NCBI GenBank assembly: GCA_043766165.1
Contig: JAYUIJ010000044.1
Location: 1-26,791 of the forward strand
Source: CAIJZX01 sp043766165
GTDB lineage: Bacteria; Patescibacteriota; Patescibacteriia; SBBC01; CAIJZX01
Direction of reading: 5' to 3'
DNA length: 26,791 nucleotides
Part shown: positions 26,751 through 26,791 of the stretch, one piece after another
How positions within the stretch are numbered: position 1 is the stretch's first letter
Layout: each line of letters starts with the position of its first letter
Translations under genes and position numbers: made by a program
The notes under the pieces: model-generated
The model's database searches: none
Told to the model about the DNA's origin: nothing
What the model saw: the letters and a program-made list of their open reading frames with translations, nothing else

Positions 26751-26791
26751 GGGCGGGCGTAAGGGGGTTTAAGGGGGAATTCCGCCCGCCC
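26751..26791. repeat. Hairpin at the right edge
   Basis: GGGCGGGCG (26751-26759) and CGCCCGCCC (26783-26791) pair perfectly around a G-rich loop that contains AAGGGGG twice. No gene is seen after 26743. The window ends exactly on the right arm. Confidence 0.6.

Noticed and set aside
26660..26791. Possible second tRNA 3' end (GGTTCGAGC before CCACCA on the minus strand)
   Set aside because: The bases around GGTTCGAGC do not form a T-stem, and no acceptor or anticodon stem can be built.
1..26791. CRISPR array
   Set aside because: No series of identical repeats with regular unique spacers. The 16-nt units at 8835 are directly tandem without spacers.

Overview
This window reads as part of a chromosome from a Candidate Phyla Radiation (Patescibacteria, probably Parcubacteria-like) bacterium. 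The evidence is a ribosomal-protein operon in the usual order but with no rpmD (L30) between rpsE and rplO, short SD-less stop/start junctions, several promoters whose predicted start point lies at or next to the start codon, and operons of small Asn/Thr-rich membrane-anchored proteins typical of such genomes. The lineage is inferred, not proven. TGA is an ordinary stop here.

Layout. (1) 1-5155 (+): end of rplN, then rplX, rplE, rpsZ (zinc S14), rpsH, rplF, rplR, rpsE, rplO, secY. Three related 105/106/105-nt elements with pairing 16-nt ends sit between rplX/rplE, rplF/rplR and rpsE/rplO, each ending directly at the TATG of the next gene. (2) 5269-8683 (+): adk, map, ruvX, a WecA/MraY-type glycosyl-1-phosphate transferase and a DUF192 protein, tightly packed or overlapping. 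(3) 8684-8973: promoter-bearing spacer with a large hairpin and a 16-nt tandem repeat, then rplU. (4) 9363-16159 (+): six tandem membrane-anchored proteins with Asn-Thr linkers; five carry one or two WKTYTN...YP domains and one carries a propeller-like domain. (5) 16315-16467: orphan HicB-like 50-aa protein. (6) 17769-16554 (-): ybaB, a two-TM Cys protein and recR, with a divergent small gene on the other side of a symmetric promoter. (7) 17788-19947 (+): small unknown genes and two paralogous multi-zinc-ribbon proteins. Four of these five have terminators that overlap their stop codons, and those from 18155 onward have Shine-Dalgarno sites, unlike the rest of the window. (8) 21465-20092 (-) dnaB, divergent from 21663-22190 (+) DnaQ-like exonuclease, then a small coiled-coil protein and a DrrAB-type ABC exporter. 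(9) tRNA-Lys(TTT) at 24954-25028 and, converging on it, a large serine recombinase whose last 13 codons and stop lie inside the tRNA. A 93-bp inverted copy of the recombinase 3' end lies beyond its 5' end, near the window edge.

Core regions (1-3, 6, 8) serve translation, protein export and maturation, and replication and repair. Region 4 is a cell-surface gene family that is duplicating and recombining. Regions 7 and 9 look like accessory or mobile DNA. The most unusual items are the three intergenic elements in the ribosomal operon, the inverted-repeat recombinase locus that could swap its own C-terminal tail, and the contrast between SD-less/leaderless core genes and SD-bearing accessory genes.
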